From Flavobacteriales bacterium (GTDB lineage: Bacteria; Bacteroidota; Bacteroidia; Flavobacteriales_D; Crocinitomicaceae), in contig VEQH01000010.1 of assembly GCA_018883325.1 (NCBI GenBank), positions 1 through 64,000 on the forward strand: a stretch of 64,000 nt of DNA, in the 5' to 3' direction. Below the pieces are notes generated by a model. The model saw nothing but the letters and a program-made list of their open reading frames with translations. It searched no databases and was not told where the DNA came from. A program made the translations under genes and the position numbers. Shown here piece after piece: positions 19,223-27,772 of this stretch (position 1 is its first letter; the number at the start of each line of letters is the position of its first letter).

Positions 19223-19876
19223 TCAAAAGTCAGAATAGGTCATTACGTGTATTCCTTTTTTAGCACTTAAATGGTGCTTGAGCATTGCTTTTGCTAATTT
19301 TTCTTTGCTAACACTATGGTATTTTTTAAGGCTACCCAACATCAATAAATCAAAAAATGGCATCAATTTTTGGAAAATTAATTCAACAGGTCGTGATTCA
19401 TCCCTTGCTCCAATTAACATTGACGGTTGGTAAATGTAAGTTGAAGTGAAACCAATTTTGATTAAATCTTCTTCAATTTCACCTTTTAATTTATTGTAAA
19501 AAATGGTGGAATTAGAGCTTGCTCCAATGGCAGAAATCAAGTGTACTTCTTCAATACCTGAAGCTTTTGCCAAGTTTGCTGCACGCAAGGTAATACCATA
19601 ATCTATCGCGCGATATTCCTCCAAATTTGGTGTTTTTTTGCGTGTAGTTCCGATGCAAAGAAAAAGCACAGAGCCATCGAAATCAGCGCTGTATTGTTCT
19701 AGTTGTTTGAAGTCTAAAACTATTTGTTGGAGTTTCTCGTTTAATATGGGTAAAGCTTTCCTAACGAATATTGTGACTTTAGTAAAAGTAGAATCATCGA
19801 GTAAGAAGTGGACTAACTGTTTTCCAATTAGCCCACTCGCACCTATTACAATTGCTTTTTTTAATTGAGTTGGCAT
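19223..19876 (-). CDS. NAD(P)-binding Rossmann-fold protein (atypical SDR, YbjT/HTATIP2-like)
   Basis: The 217-residue protein opens with AIVIGASGLIGKQLVHFLL, a GxxGxxG nucleotide-binding loop, and has the VHLISAIGASSNSTIFYNKLKGEIE segment typical of atypical short-chain dehydrogenases that act as oxidoreductase-like or regulatory proteins (CC3/TIP30 group). A YNKLKG motif stands where classical SDRs have YxxxK. The substrate is unknown. It follows the carbonic anhydrase gene after 37 bases on the same strand and may be its operon partner, but no functional link is evident. Confidence 0.8.
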   Translation of the reverse strand: MPTQLKKAIVIGASGLIGKQLVHFLLDDSTFTKVTIFVRKALPILNEKLQQIVLDFKQLEQYSADFDGSVLFLCIGTTRKKTPNLEEYRAIDYGITLRAANLAKASGIEEVHLISAIGASSNSTIFYNKLKGEIEEDLIKIGFTSTYIYQPSMLIGARDESRPVELIFQKLMPFFDLLMLGSLKKYHSVSKEKLAKAMLKHHLSAKKGIHVMTYSDF

Positions 19877-19913
19877 TTTTTGAATTTGAACCCAAAAGTA
19901 GTTGGTTTTATTT

Positions 19914-20549
19914 CTACAAATCCAATTGATAAACCTCAGAAAGATTTTTATTGTCTTTTATTGTGATTTTTAAATCGTTTATTAAACCATCTTTTACATC
20001 GTAAACCCATCCATGAACGTGTAATTCTTGATTGTTTTCCCAAGCTCCTTGAACGATTGAGGTTTTTGCTAAATCAAGAACTTGTTCCATGACATTTAAT
20101 TCTACAAAGCGATTAAATCTTTCTTTTTCGTCCTCGATTTTATTGAGTTCTTTTTGATGAAAACGATATACGTCTTTGATATGTCGAATCCAATTGTCAA
20201 TGATACCAACGTGTTTATTGGTCATTGCTGTTTGTACTCCACCACAGCCGTAATGACCACAAACAATTATGTGTTTTACTTGCAATACATTCACCGCATA
20301 ATCAAGCACCGACAATAAATTCATATCTGAATGCACAACCATATTTGCAATATTGCGGTGAACAAATACTTCTCCAGGTTCTGCACCAATTATTTCATTT
20401 GCAGGAACACGACTGTCTGAACACCCAATCCATAAAACAGGTGGTTTCTGTCCTGATGCTAGTCGTTTAAAATAGTCGGGGTCTTGCTTTGTTTTTCTTG
20501 CTACCCATTCTTTGTTGTTTTCTAATAGTTTATTATAAAATGCTTCCAT
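19914..20549 (-). CDS. can: Beta-class carbonic anhydrase
   Basis: The 211-residue enzyme interconverts CO2 and bicarbonate. The zinc ligands are C43 (in CSDSRVPANEIIGAEPGE, with the D45/R47 dyad), H99 and C102 (CGHYGCGGV), all intact. The length is standard for bacterial Can. It lies only 8 bases after the SulP transporter gene, so the two are surely cotranscribed. A SulP transporter with an anhydrase partner suggests bicarbonate uptake or pH and CO2 balance, inferred from context. Confidence 0.95.
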   Translation of the reverse strand: MEAFYNKLLENNKEWVARKTKQDPDYFKRLASGQKPPVLWIGCSDSRVPANEIIGAEPGEVFVHRNIANMVVHSDMNLLSVLDYAVNVLQVKHIIVCGHYGCGGVQTAMTNKHVGIIDNWIRHIKDVYRFHQKELNKIEDEKERFNRFVELNVMEQVLDLAKTSIVQGAWENNQELHVHGWVYDVKDGLINDLKITIKDNKNLSEVYQLDL

Positions 20550-20557
20550 TCTTTTGT

Positions 20558-22108
20558 TTAGTTTTTTACATTAATATTTATCATTTGTAATTGAATATTC
20601 TTGTTTTTTGAGCCAAATTCTTTGAACTCACTTAGAATTTCAATTATGTCATAATCAATTGATTTACATTTACTTCCATCGATAATGAGTTTTGAGTTTT
20701 CAGGGGTTTTTTCTAGAATTTTGATGATTCCAGCCTTGTTTAAGAAAGTTACTTCTTCAGAAAGTGTGACTTTGGTCTCGTTGTTGGATTGTTCTTTAAA
20801 GAAGTTGTTTTTGTAGTTCTTTTTAAGAATGTAGAAAATTGAAATAGCTAAACCAATTGCAATTCCTTTTAATAAGTCAGTCAATAATACTCCAATAATT
20901 GTTGTTGCAAAAGGAATAAATTGTTCCCAACCCAATTTGTACATCGATTTAAAAAGCGAAACTTTTGCGAGTTTGTATCCAACCATTATTAACACGGCTG
21001 CAAGGGCTGCTAAAGGGATTTGATTGAGTAATTGCGGTATAAACACAATAGCTATTAAAATCAGAAATCCATGAACAATTGTTGACAGTTTGGATTGACC
21101 ACCAGCATTAACATTTGCCGAACTTCTAACAATTACTTGTGTAATAGGCAGACCACCTAAAAATCCGCTAACTATATTTCCAATTCCTTGCGCTTTTAAT
21201 TCTTGGTTGGTGGGTGTGATGTGTTTTTGAGGATCTAATTTGTCGGTAGCTTCAACAGAAAGTAAAGTTTCCAAACTCCCAACTAGCGCTAATGTAAATG
21301 CAATCATATATACATTTGGGTTGCTCAAAACCGAAAAATCAGGAAATGAGAAAAATCCAACAAAATCATTTAGGGATTTGGGAACCGGAAGTTGAACTAG
21401 ATGAATGCTAGCAACTTTTAAGTCACCTGCAATTATTCCAAGTAAATTATTTAACAAGATGGAAATTACAACAACAATCAAAGCTCCTGGAATCAGTGAA
21501 AAAAGTTTATTTTCCTTAATCCATTTTGTGTCGAACAAAAGTAGAATGAGAAGTGAAACAACCCCAATAGCTATTGCTCCTGGATGCAAAGCTTGGAGTG
21601 AATAATAAATTTCTGAAAAGGTATTATGTCCGTCCTTCTGTAAAAACGACTCATCGCCAAAGAAATCTTTATCGTAACCAACTAAATGAGGAATTTCTTT
21701 TAAGATAAGTGTGATACCAATTGCGGCAAGCATGCCTTTAATAATTGAAGAAGGAATGTAATTTGCAATTATTCCAGCTTTGAGAAATCCTGCAATGAGT
21801 TGAAAAATGCCAGAAATTACGACAGCTACTAAAAAAGCTTCATAGCTTCCTAAAGTTGAAATTGCTGAAACTATTATAGTTATCAAACCTGCAGCTGGGC
21901 CAGAAACACCAAGTCGTGAACCACTTAATAAACCTACAATAATTCCACCTATGATTCCAGCTACTAATCCAGAAAATAAATTTGGTAAACCTTCAATTCC
22001 TTCAACAGAAGTGGAGGCTAACCCAACGCCCAAACACAATGGAAGGGCAACTAAAAATACAACTAAACCTGCTGGCAAATCTTTTTGCCATGTTTTAAAA
22101 TGAACCAT
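20558..22108 (-). CDS. SulP-family inorganic anion transporter with STAS domain
   Basis: The 516-residue membrane protein has the SulP core of about 12-14 helices (residues 10-410), including the opening WQKDLPAGLVVFLVALPLCL and the GSRLGVSGPAAGLI stretch, and a cytoplasmic C-terminal STAS-like domain (about 430-516, SKLIIDGSKCKSIDYDIIEI). SulP proteins carry sulfate, bicarbonate or other anions. The directly adjacent carbonic anhydrase gene favours bicarbonate (BicA-like), but the substrate cannot be proved here. It is the second gene after the small secreted protein, 34 bases downstream. Confidence 0.9.
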   Translation of the reverse strand: MVHFKTWQKDLPAGLVVFLVALPLCLGVGLASTSVEGIEGLPNLFSGLVAGIIGGIIVGLLSGSRLGVSGPAAGLITIIVSAISTLGSYEAFLVAVVISGIFQLIAGFLKAGIIANYIPSSIIKGMLAAIGITLILKEIPHLVGYDKDFFGDESFLQKDGHNTFSEIYYSLQALHPGAIAIGVVSLLILLLFDTKWIKENKLFSLIPGALIVVVISILLNNLLGIIAGDLKVASIHLVQLPVPKSLNDFVGFFSFPDFSVLSNPNVYMIAFTLALVGSLETLLSVEATDKLDPQKHITPTNQELKAQGIGNIVSGFLGGLPITQVIVRSSANVNAGGQSKLSTIVHGFLILIAIVFIPQLLNQIPLAALAAVLIMVGYKLAKVSLFKSMYKLGWEQFIPFATTIIGVLLTDLLKGIAIGLAISIFYILKKNYKNNFFKEQSNNETKVTLSEEVTFLNKAGIIKILEKTPENSKLIIDGSKCKSIDYDIIEILSEFKEFGSKNKNIQLQMININVKN

Positions 22109-22142
22109 GAAAAATTAAATTAATTAAAGAATAAGAATCGCT

Positions 22143-22487
22143 TTAACTAATTTTTTCAGGTGGGGAATAGGGAATGATTGAGAAATTTCTTGAATCAAAG
22201 TCTTCTTTAAATTCAAACCAAGACTTGGTGCTGAAATTTAAAATTCGAGTTAGATTGACAGAAAAGTGATTTAATTCAATGTCTTCTTTTGTTTCTTGTA
22301 TCATCACTAACAAACTTTCTGTTTCCTCAATTGCTTGCGAATTTGAGTCTAGTTGTTTGAAAGTGGTTTCATTTTGACGATAAGAAATTGTTGTGCTGAA
22401 ATCAATTAAGCAAAAAGAAGATAGCACTAGTTGAAAAACCAGAATGCTGGTTAAAAACATAGACCACTTAACGCTATTAATTTTCAT
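22143..22487 (-). CDS. Small hypothetical secreted or membrane-anchored protein
   Basis: The 114-residue protein has a hydrophobic N-terminal segment (WSMFLTSILVFQLVLSSFC, about 8-26), either a signal peptide or an anchor, followed by a polar Glu/Asn/Ser-rich remainder. I do not recognise the family. It is the first gene before SulP and the carbonic anhydrase on the minus strand. Its ATG is preceded, 5 bases away, by TAAATTTG (22493-22500 read on the minus strand), a perfect -7 box, suggesting a leaderless or nearly leaderless transcript. Confidence 0.6.
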   Translation of the reverse strand: MKINSVKWSMFLTSILVFQLVLSSFCLIDFSTTISYRQNETTFKQLDSNSQAIEETESLLVMIQETKEDIELNHFSVNLTRILNFSTKSWFEFKEDFDSRNFSIIPYSPPEKIS

Positions 22488-22492
22488 TACCC

Positions 22493-22500
22493 CAAATTTA
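22493..22500 (-). promoter_or_regulatory. -7 box TAaaTTTG very close to the start codon of the 114-aa gene
   Basis: TAAATTTG on the minus strand ends 5 bases before ATG 22487. If used, the mRNA would begin at or within a few bases of the start codon. No clear -33 element. Confidence 0.45.
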
Positions 22501-22612
22501 ATCGTTTTAGCTTGTTTTATTTATTTGATAAGTTTTTTTTATGATTGTTTGGCTGTTTTATTAACTATAGTCAGAACCTTTTTTCTTAATAAATGTTATC
22601 ACTAACAATTAA

Positions 22613-22646
22613 GATAGTATTACTATCGTTTTAGTTAGTATGTTTG
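22613..22646 (+). promoter_or_regulatory. Palindromic operator candidate and -7 box before the tetR-like gene
   Basis: gatagta-t-tactatc (22613-22627) is a perfect inverted repeat with 7-bp arms and a 1-nt centre. It is followed 11 bases later by TATGTTTG (22639-22646), a TAnnTTTG -7 box ending 4 bases before ATG 22651. The palindrome sits where a -33 region would be, the place for autorepression by the TetR-type protein encoded next. Confidence 0.55.
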
Positions 22647-22650
22647 CAAC

Positions 22651-23340
22651 ATGGAAGATTTATTATCAACAGTAGATATTAAAGTAAACGAGAAGTTGTT
22701 TTTAAAAAACCCAACTAGTTCAGAATTAGGGATGAGAATTGTTAATTTCGGAATCTCAATGATTCAAGAAGTTGGATTTGAAAATTTTACATTTAAAAAA
22801 TTAGCTGCAAGAATAGAAACAACAGAAGCTTCTATTTACAGGTATTTTGAGTGTAAACATTCTTTTTTACTTTATCTCATCAATTGGTATTGGGGAATGA
22901 TTGAATATCGTTTGTTAATCGAAACGGCAAATATTGATGATCCAATTCGTAAATTATATAAATCATTGCATGTAATTACCTCTGTACCCAATCCTGAAAA
23001 TGAATTGGTTTTTCAACGCGAATTAAGCTTGAAAAGCTTAGTAATCAATGAGTCTGCAAAAATCTACAGAACAAAAGCTGTTGATAAAGAAAATGAAGAT
23101 GGAGCTTACAGTGTATACAAATCAATAGTTGCTCGAATCGTTGAATTGATTGTGGCGATAAATCCAAATTATCCTTATCCTGCAATGTTGATTTCAACAA
23201 TCATAGAAAGTAGCAATCACCAACGATTTTTTAAAGATCATTTACCCAAACTAACAAATACAGTTTCAAACAAAGATGCTTTTGAGCATTTTGCATTAGA
23301 TTTAATCAACAAAACCTTAGAAATCAATGGAAAAAGATAA
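22651..23340 (+). CDS. TetR/AcrR-family transcriptional regulator
   Basis: The 229-residue protein carries an N-terminal helix-turn-helix (about 25-70). The stretch FENFTFKKLAARIETTEASIYRYFECK matches the TetR pattern in which the second helix precedes a recognition helix ending in YRYF. The C-terminal two thirds are helical and variable, as in ligand-binding TetR domains. Its stop overlaps the exporter gene start by 14 bases (23327-23340), so it is translationally linked to the efflux genes and probably controls them and itself through the palindrome at 22613-22627. The inducer is unknown. Confidence 0.9.
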   Translation: MEDLLSTVDIKVNEKLFLKNPTSSELGMRIVNFGISMIQEVGFENFTFKKLAARIETTEASIYRYFECKHSFLLYLINWYWGMIEYRLLIETANIDDPIRKLYKSLHVITSVPNPENELVFQRELSLKSLVINESAKIYRTKAVDKENEDGAYSVYKSIVARIVELIVAINPNYPYPAMLISTIIESSNHQRFFKDHLPKLTNTVSNKDAFEHFALDLINKTLEINGKR

Positions 23341-25018
23341 TATTTCACCTATAAATCGTTTTTGGTTATTGCTAAAACCTGACAGTATTGAAATTCGAAA
23401 CATTTATATTTTTGCTGTTTTTAGTGGGATTCTTTCAATGGCTTTACCATTGGGAATTCAAGCGATTATAAATTTTATACAAGTTGGACAAGTTAGTACT
23501 TCTTGGATTGTACTTGTCTTTTTAGTTGTATTAGCAATTGGATTTTCAGGTGTTTTGACAATTGCACAGATGCGTATTACGGAGAATTTACAACAACGTA
23601 TTTTTGTTAAAGCCGCTTTTGAATTTGCAGATCGAATTCCAAAAATTAAAATGGAAGAACTAATCAAACGATACGCGCCAGAACTAACAAATCGTTTCTT
23701 TGATACCTTGACCATTCAAAAAGGACTTTCAAAGTTATTGATTGACTTCACTGCAGCGAGTTTGCAAATTATATTTGGCTTAGTTTTACTTTCATTCTAC
23801 CATAGTTTTTTCATCTTTTTCGGATTAGCTTTGGTTTTTCTGTTGGCGCTTGTTTTGAAGTTTACTTCCCAAAAAGGTTTTGATTCTAGTTTGACCGAAT
23901 CTAAATACAAGTATAAGATTGCGCATTGGCTAGAAGAAATTGCGCATGCAAGATTCAGTTTTAAAATGGCTGGAAATCCAGAACTATCATTAACACAAAC
24001 GGATGATTATTTGAAAGGATATTTAACTGCTCGTAATATTCACTTTCGAGTTTTGGTGCAACAATTTACATTTTTAATTGCGTTCAAAGTGTTGATTGCT
24101 TTGGCATTATTAATAATTGGCGGCTTATTGGTTCTTAATCAAAGCATGAATATTGGTCAATTTGTTGCTGCTGAAATTATTATTCTTCTTGTTTTAAATT
24201 CGGTTGAAAAATTAATCATGAGTTTAGAAGTGGTTTATGATGTTTTAACTGCCGTGGAGAAAATCGGACAAGTTACTGATATAGAATTAGAAAATTACGA
24301 TGGCATAAAAATCCCTGAAAATGAAAATGGTTTCGAACTTTCGATTGATAAAGTTTCTTTTCAAACTGATTTATATAGGAATCCGATTTTAAAAGATATT
24401 TCTTTGGAAGTCGCTGCTAATCAAAAGGTTTGTATTGTTTCCGATTCAACCGTGACCGTCAATACGCTTTTCTGTTTAATTGGAGGTGTGTATCCAGTTA
24501 GTGCGGGGAATATTTCAATTGAAGGACTACCAATCGGAAATTTAGATATTCAGGAGATGAGAAATAAAATTGGTAACTTGTTGATGCAAGACAGATTATT
24601 TCACGCAAGTATTTTAGAAAATATTACGCTGGGTAGAAAATACATTTCTTTCGAGGAGGTTCAAAAAGTTGCGAAAATCTTGACGCTTTCTGAAGCAATT
24701 AATAATTTTTCTGAAGGTTATAATACAGATTTAAACCCAGAGGCGCACTTCATTCCTCGAGATATCACTAAAAAAATCTTGTTGATTAGAGCGTTTGTTG
24801 GAAATCCAAAATTAATTCTTTTGGAAGAACCATCTGATACGCTGAATGAAGAACAAACAGATCAATTAATTTCTTTAATGGACGAGAAGAAAAACGTTTC
24901 AATATTTTATTCTTCTTCGGATGAAAAGTTAATGAAAATTGCAGATAAAATTATTCAGTTCGAGAAAGGAAAAGTGATTTTCGAGGGAACATATCAATCA
25001 TATAAAGCAAAAAAATAG
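23327..25018 (+). CDS. ABC exporter with degenerate nucleotide-binding domain
   Basis: The 563-residue protein has the layout of a half-size ABC exporter: membrane domain (about 20-300) then nucleotide-binding domain (about 335-563). Aligned by eye to the family, Walker A (GxxGxGKST) reads SDSTVTVNT near residues 370-378. The LSGGQ signature is replaced by IPRDITK near 476. The Walker B line is LILLEEPSDTL with the Asp changed to Glu. The H-switch His is Ser (FYSSSDEK). The Q-loop Gln (LMQDRLFHASILENI) is kept. No peptidase or CLD domain is fused. The reading frame is intact and overlaps tetR, so this is not simple decay. It should form the inner-membrane part of a tripartite system with the HlyD and TolC proteins that follow, but probably does not hydrolyse ATP in the ordinary way. 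Confidence 0.88.
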   Translation: MEKDNISPINRFWLLLKPDSIEIRNIYIFAVFSGILSMALPLGIQAIINFIQVGQVSTSWIVLVFLVVLAIGFSGVLTIAQMRITENLQQRIFVKAAFEFADRIPKIKMEELIKRYAPELTNRFFDTLTIQKGLSKLLIDFTAASLQIIFGLVLLSFYHSFFIFFGLALVFLLALVLKFTSQKGFDSSLTESKYKYKIAHWLEEIAHARFSFKMAGNPELSLTQTDDYLKGYLTARNIHFRVLVQQFTFLIAFKVLIALALLIIGGLLVLNQSMNIGQFVAAEIIILLVLNSVEKLIMSLEVVYDVLTAVEKIGQVTDIELENYDGIKIPENENGFELSIDKVSFQTDLYRNPILKDISLEVAANQKVCIVSDSTVTVNTLFCLIGGVYPVSAGNISIEGLPIGNLDIQEMRNKIGNLLMQDRLFHASILENITLGRKYISFEEVQKVAKILTLSEAINNFSEGYNTDLNPEAHFIPRDITKKILLIRAFVGNPKLILLEEPSDTLNEEQTDQLISLMDEKKNVSIFYSSSDEKLMKIADKIIQFEKGKVIFEGTYQSYKAKK

Positions 25019-25021
25019 GCA

Positions 25022-26374
25022 ATGTTAAATTTATCTCCTACAAATAAAAATCAATTGCCCAGAGAAGATTTTTGGGCTTTGAAGTCAGTAATAAAAGAGA
25101 AATCTTCAAAGAAAATTATCCGTGTTTTTTACGTTTTTTTCGTCCTTGCGCTTATTTTTATGTTCATTCCTTGGACACAGAATGTGCGTTCAAATGGAAA
25201 ACTAATTACCCTTCGACCGGAACAACGTCCACAAACTATCAATACCATCATTGCAGGTAGAATTGAGAAATGGTATGTGAAAGACGGAGATATTGTAAAA
25301 AAAGGAGACACCTTACTTTTTATTTCCGAGGTGAAAGATGGTTATTTTGATCCAAAATTAGTGGAACGAACGAAAGACCAAATTCGAGTTAAAGAACAAT
25401 CAGTGAAAACTTATGGCGACAAAGTTGTTTCTCTTGATAATCGAATTGATGCATTGATTGAAGCGGGTAAATTGAAATTACAACAAGCTCAAATCAAATT
25501 GAAGCAAACTAAGTTGAAATTGATTAGTGACAGCATTGATTATCAAGTTGCTAGAAATAATTTTGAAATTGCAAAAGATCAGTTTGAACGTTTTGAAAAA
25601 TTGACCAAAGAAGGTTTGAAATCACAAACAGATTTGGAGGTTCGTAAAGTTTCAATGCAACGCGCACAAGGAAGTATGATTAGTGCTCAACAGAAATTGT
25701 TGCAATCTCGAAATGATATTATTGATGCTAAAGTTGAATTGTCTTCGATTGAGGCTAAATATCGCGACGAGATTTCAAAAGCAGAATCAGATAAGTTTTC
25801 TGCGATGACAAGTATGTTTGAAACAGAAGTTGATGTAACTAAATTACAAACACAATCAGCTAATTATTCTATTCGAAATGGAATGTATGTAATTACTGCA
25901 CCTCAAGATGGCGTAGTCACGAAAGTCATTCAAAGCGGAATCGGTGAAACGGTAAAGCAAGGAGAAGAAGTGTTGACAATTATGCCGAAAGTTTATGATT
26001 TGGCTGTAGAAATGTACATTCGTCCAATGGATTTACCTTTGATTGAAAAAGGACAAAAAGTTAGAATTCAATTTGATGGATGGCCTGCAATTGTTTTTTC
26101 TGGTTGGCCAAATACAAGTCACGGAACGTATGGTGGAGAGGTGTTTGCAGTTGATAATTTTGCGCAAGAAGATGGAACTTTTAGGGTTTTAATTCAACCT
26201 GACAAAAAAGATAATAAATGGCCGAGTGAACTTCGCGTTGGAGGAGGAACGAATTCTATGATTTTATTAAAAGATGTTCCTGTTTGGTATGAATTGTGGC
26301 GAATCATCAATGGTTTCCCTCCAGATTTCTATAAAAAATCAGATGTAAAAGCTAAAAAAGATCAAAAAAAATGA
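25022..26374 (+). CDS. HlyD-family periplasmic adaptor subunit
   Basis: The 450-residue protein has a cytoplasmic N-terminus, one membrane helix near 36-54 (IRVFYVFFVLALIFMFIPW), a first lipoyl half-motif (GRIEKWYVKDGDIVKKGDTL), a long alpha-helical hairpin of about 190 residues (coiled coil) and a second lipoyl half (GMYVITAPQDGVVTKVIQSG) plus a beta-barrel region. It would bridge the inner-membrane exporter and the TolC channel. It begins 3 bases after the exporter gene and overlaps the TolC gene by 4 bases. Confidence 0.93.
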   Translation: MLNLSPTNKNQLPREDFWALKSVIKEKSSKKIIRVFYVFFVLALIFMFIPWTQNVRSNGKLITLRPEQRPQTINTIIAGRIEKWYVKDGDIVKKGDTLLFISEVKDGYFDPKLVERTKDQIRVKEQSVKTYGDKVVSLDNRIDALIEAGKLKLQQAQIKLKQTKLKLISDSIDYQVARNNFEIAKDQFERFEKLTKEGLKSQTDLEVRKVSMQRAQGSMISAQQKLLQSRNDIIDAKVELSSIEAKYRDEISKAESDKFSAMTSMFETEVDVTKLQTQSANYSIRNGMYVITAPQDGVVTKVIQSGIGETVKQGEEVLTIMPKVYDLAVEMYIRPMDLPLIEKGQKVRIQFDGWPAIVFSGWPNTSHGTYGGEVFAVDNFAQEDGTFRVLIQPDKKDNKWPSELRVGGGTNSMILLKDVPVWYELWRIINGFPPDFYKKSDVKAKKDQKK

Positions 26375-27756
26375 AAGCAATCTTAAATGTTTTATTTTTA
26401 GGTATTTGTCTTTCTTTTTCAAGTCAAGTAGTTTTCACTGAGCAAGGATTTCAAGAATTAGTTTTGCGCAATCATCCTTTAGCAAAGCAAGCTAATTTAC
26501 AACCAGAAGTTGGGGAAAGCTATTTATTGAAGGCAAAAGGAGGATTTGACCCAAAAGTGTACAATCAAACAGATCAAAAGTATTTTAAAGGTTCACAATA
26601 TTACAGCTTGATAAACTCAGGTTTAAAGCTTCCAACTTGGTATGGTGTTGAATTAAAGTCAGGCTTTGAAAATAACCGCGGAACAAATTTGGATTTGCAA
26701 AACAAAACACCAAATAGTGGTTTGTGGTACGGAGGTGTGTCTGTAAATCTTGGACAAGGATTGTTTATCGACCAACGAAGAGCAGAATTATTCAAGGCGC
26801 GTATTTATCAAAAAAGTACATTGGCAGAGCAAAAATTACAACTTAATGAACTGTTTTACGAGTCTGGCTATTCTTATTGGAATTGGTTTTTGGCTTATCA
26901 TTCCAATCAGATTTTACGCGAAGCATTGTCATTGGCTGAAATTCGGTACGATGCAATTAAAAGAACAGCCGACCTTGGTGATCGCCCAGGAATTGATAGT
27001 GTTGAAGCAAGAATTCAAGTACAAACGCGCGCTGTATTATTGCAGCAATATGAAGCTGAACTTCAAAATGCAAAACTCAAACTTTCTACTTTTTTATGGA
27101 CAGAAAATGACGAGCCACTTGAATTAGAAGAAACCACAATTCCACTTCCAAAGACGGATATTGCTATTCAGAATTCAGCAGATTACAGAACTTTAATTAG
27201 TGATTCTGTTATTCAAACGCATCCGTACTTACAAATTGCAAATTTCAAAATCGAAACATTAGAAGTTGAAAAAAGATTGAAAAGAGAACAACTTAAACCA
27301 CAATTGAATTTGCAGTACAATTTTTTGAATGAACCAATCAATTACAATCCCTTGGACGGTTTTTCCATCAATAATTACAAATGGGGTTTGACCTTTGAAA
27401 TGCCACTGTTTTTGAGAAAAGAACGCGGTGATTTACAATTGGCTGATTTAAAAATCCAATCGGCGGAATTTCAATTGGACAACACAATTGCTTCTTTGAA
27501 TTTTAAAATAAAAAGCTCGCTTGTTGACTTGGAAAATATGAGTGCGCAGTTAGAGATTTACAAACAAACTGTAGAAGACAACCGCACTTTGCTAGAAGCT
27601 GAAAAGCGTATGTTTGAGAACGGAGAAAGCTCTTTGTTTTTGATAAACGTTCGCGAAATGGCTTACATTCAATCTCAATTGAAATACATTGAATTACTAA
27701 CGAAAAATCAACAAGCTGCAATTGCTTTGAAGTTTGCGTTGGCTCGATTGATTTAG
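26371..27756 (+). CDS. TolC-family outer-membrane efflux protein
   Basis: The 461-residue protein has a signal peptide (about 1-19, LNVLFLGICLSFSSQ) and the two repeated helical halves of outer membrane factors, with the long heptad-rich segments (EVEKRLKREQLKPQLNLQYN; YKQTVEDNRTLLEAEKRMFE). It is the last gene of the tetR-ABC-hlyD-tolC operon, overlapping hlyD by 4 bases, and converges on the DUF4143 ATPase gene 16 bases away. Confidence 0.93.
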   Translation: MKAILNVLFLGICLSFSSQVVFTEQGFQELVLRNHPLAKQANLQPEVGESYLLKAKGGFDPKVYNQTDQKYFKGSQYYSLINSGLKLPTWYGVELKSGFENNRGTNLDLQNKTPNSGLWYGGVSVNLGQGLFIDQRRAELFKARIYQKSTLAEQKLQLNELFYESGYSYWNWFLAYHSNQILREALSLAEIRYDAIKRTADLGDRPGIDSVEARIQVQTRAVLLQQYEAELQNAKLKLSTFLWTENDEPLELEETTIPLPKTDIAIQNSADYRTLISDSVIQTHPYLQIANFKIETLEVEKRLKREQLKPQLNLQYNFLNEPINYNPLDGFSINNYKWGLTFEMPLFLRKERGDLQLADLKIQSAEFQLDNTIASLNFKIKSSLVDLENMSAQLEIYKQTVEDNRTLLEAEKRMFENGESSLFLINVREMAYIQSQLKYIELLTKNQQAAIALKFALARLI

Positions 27757-27772
27757 TTGAAAGCCTTTAAAA

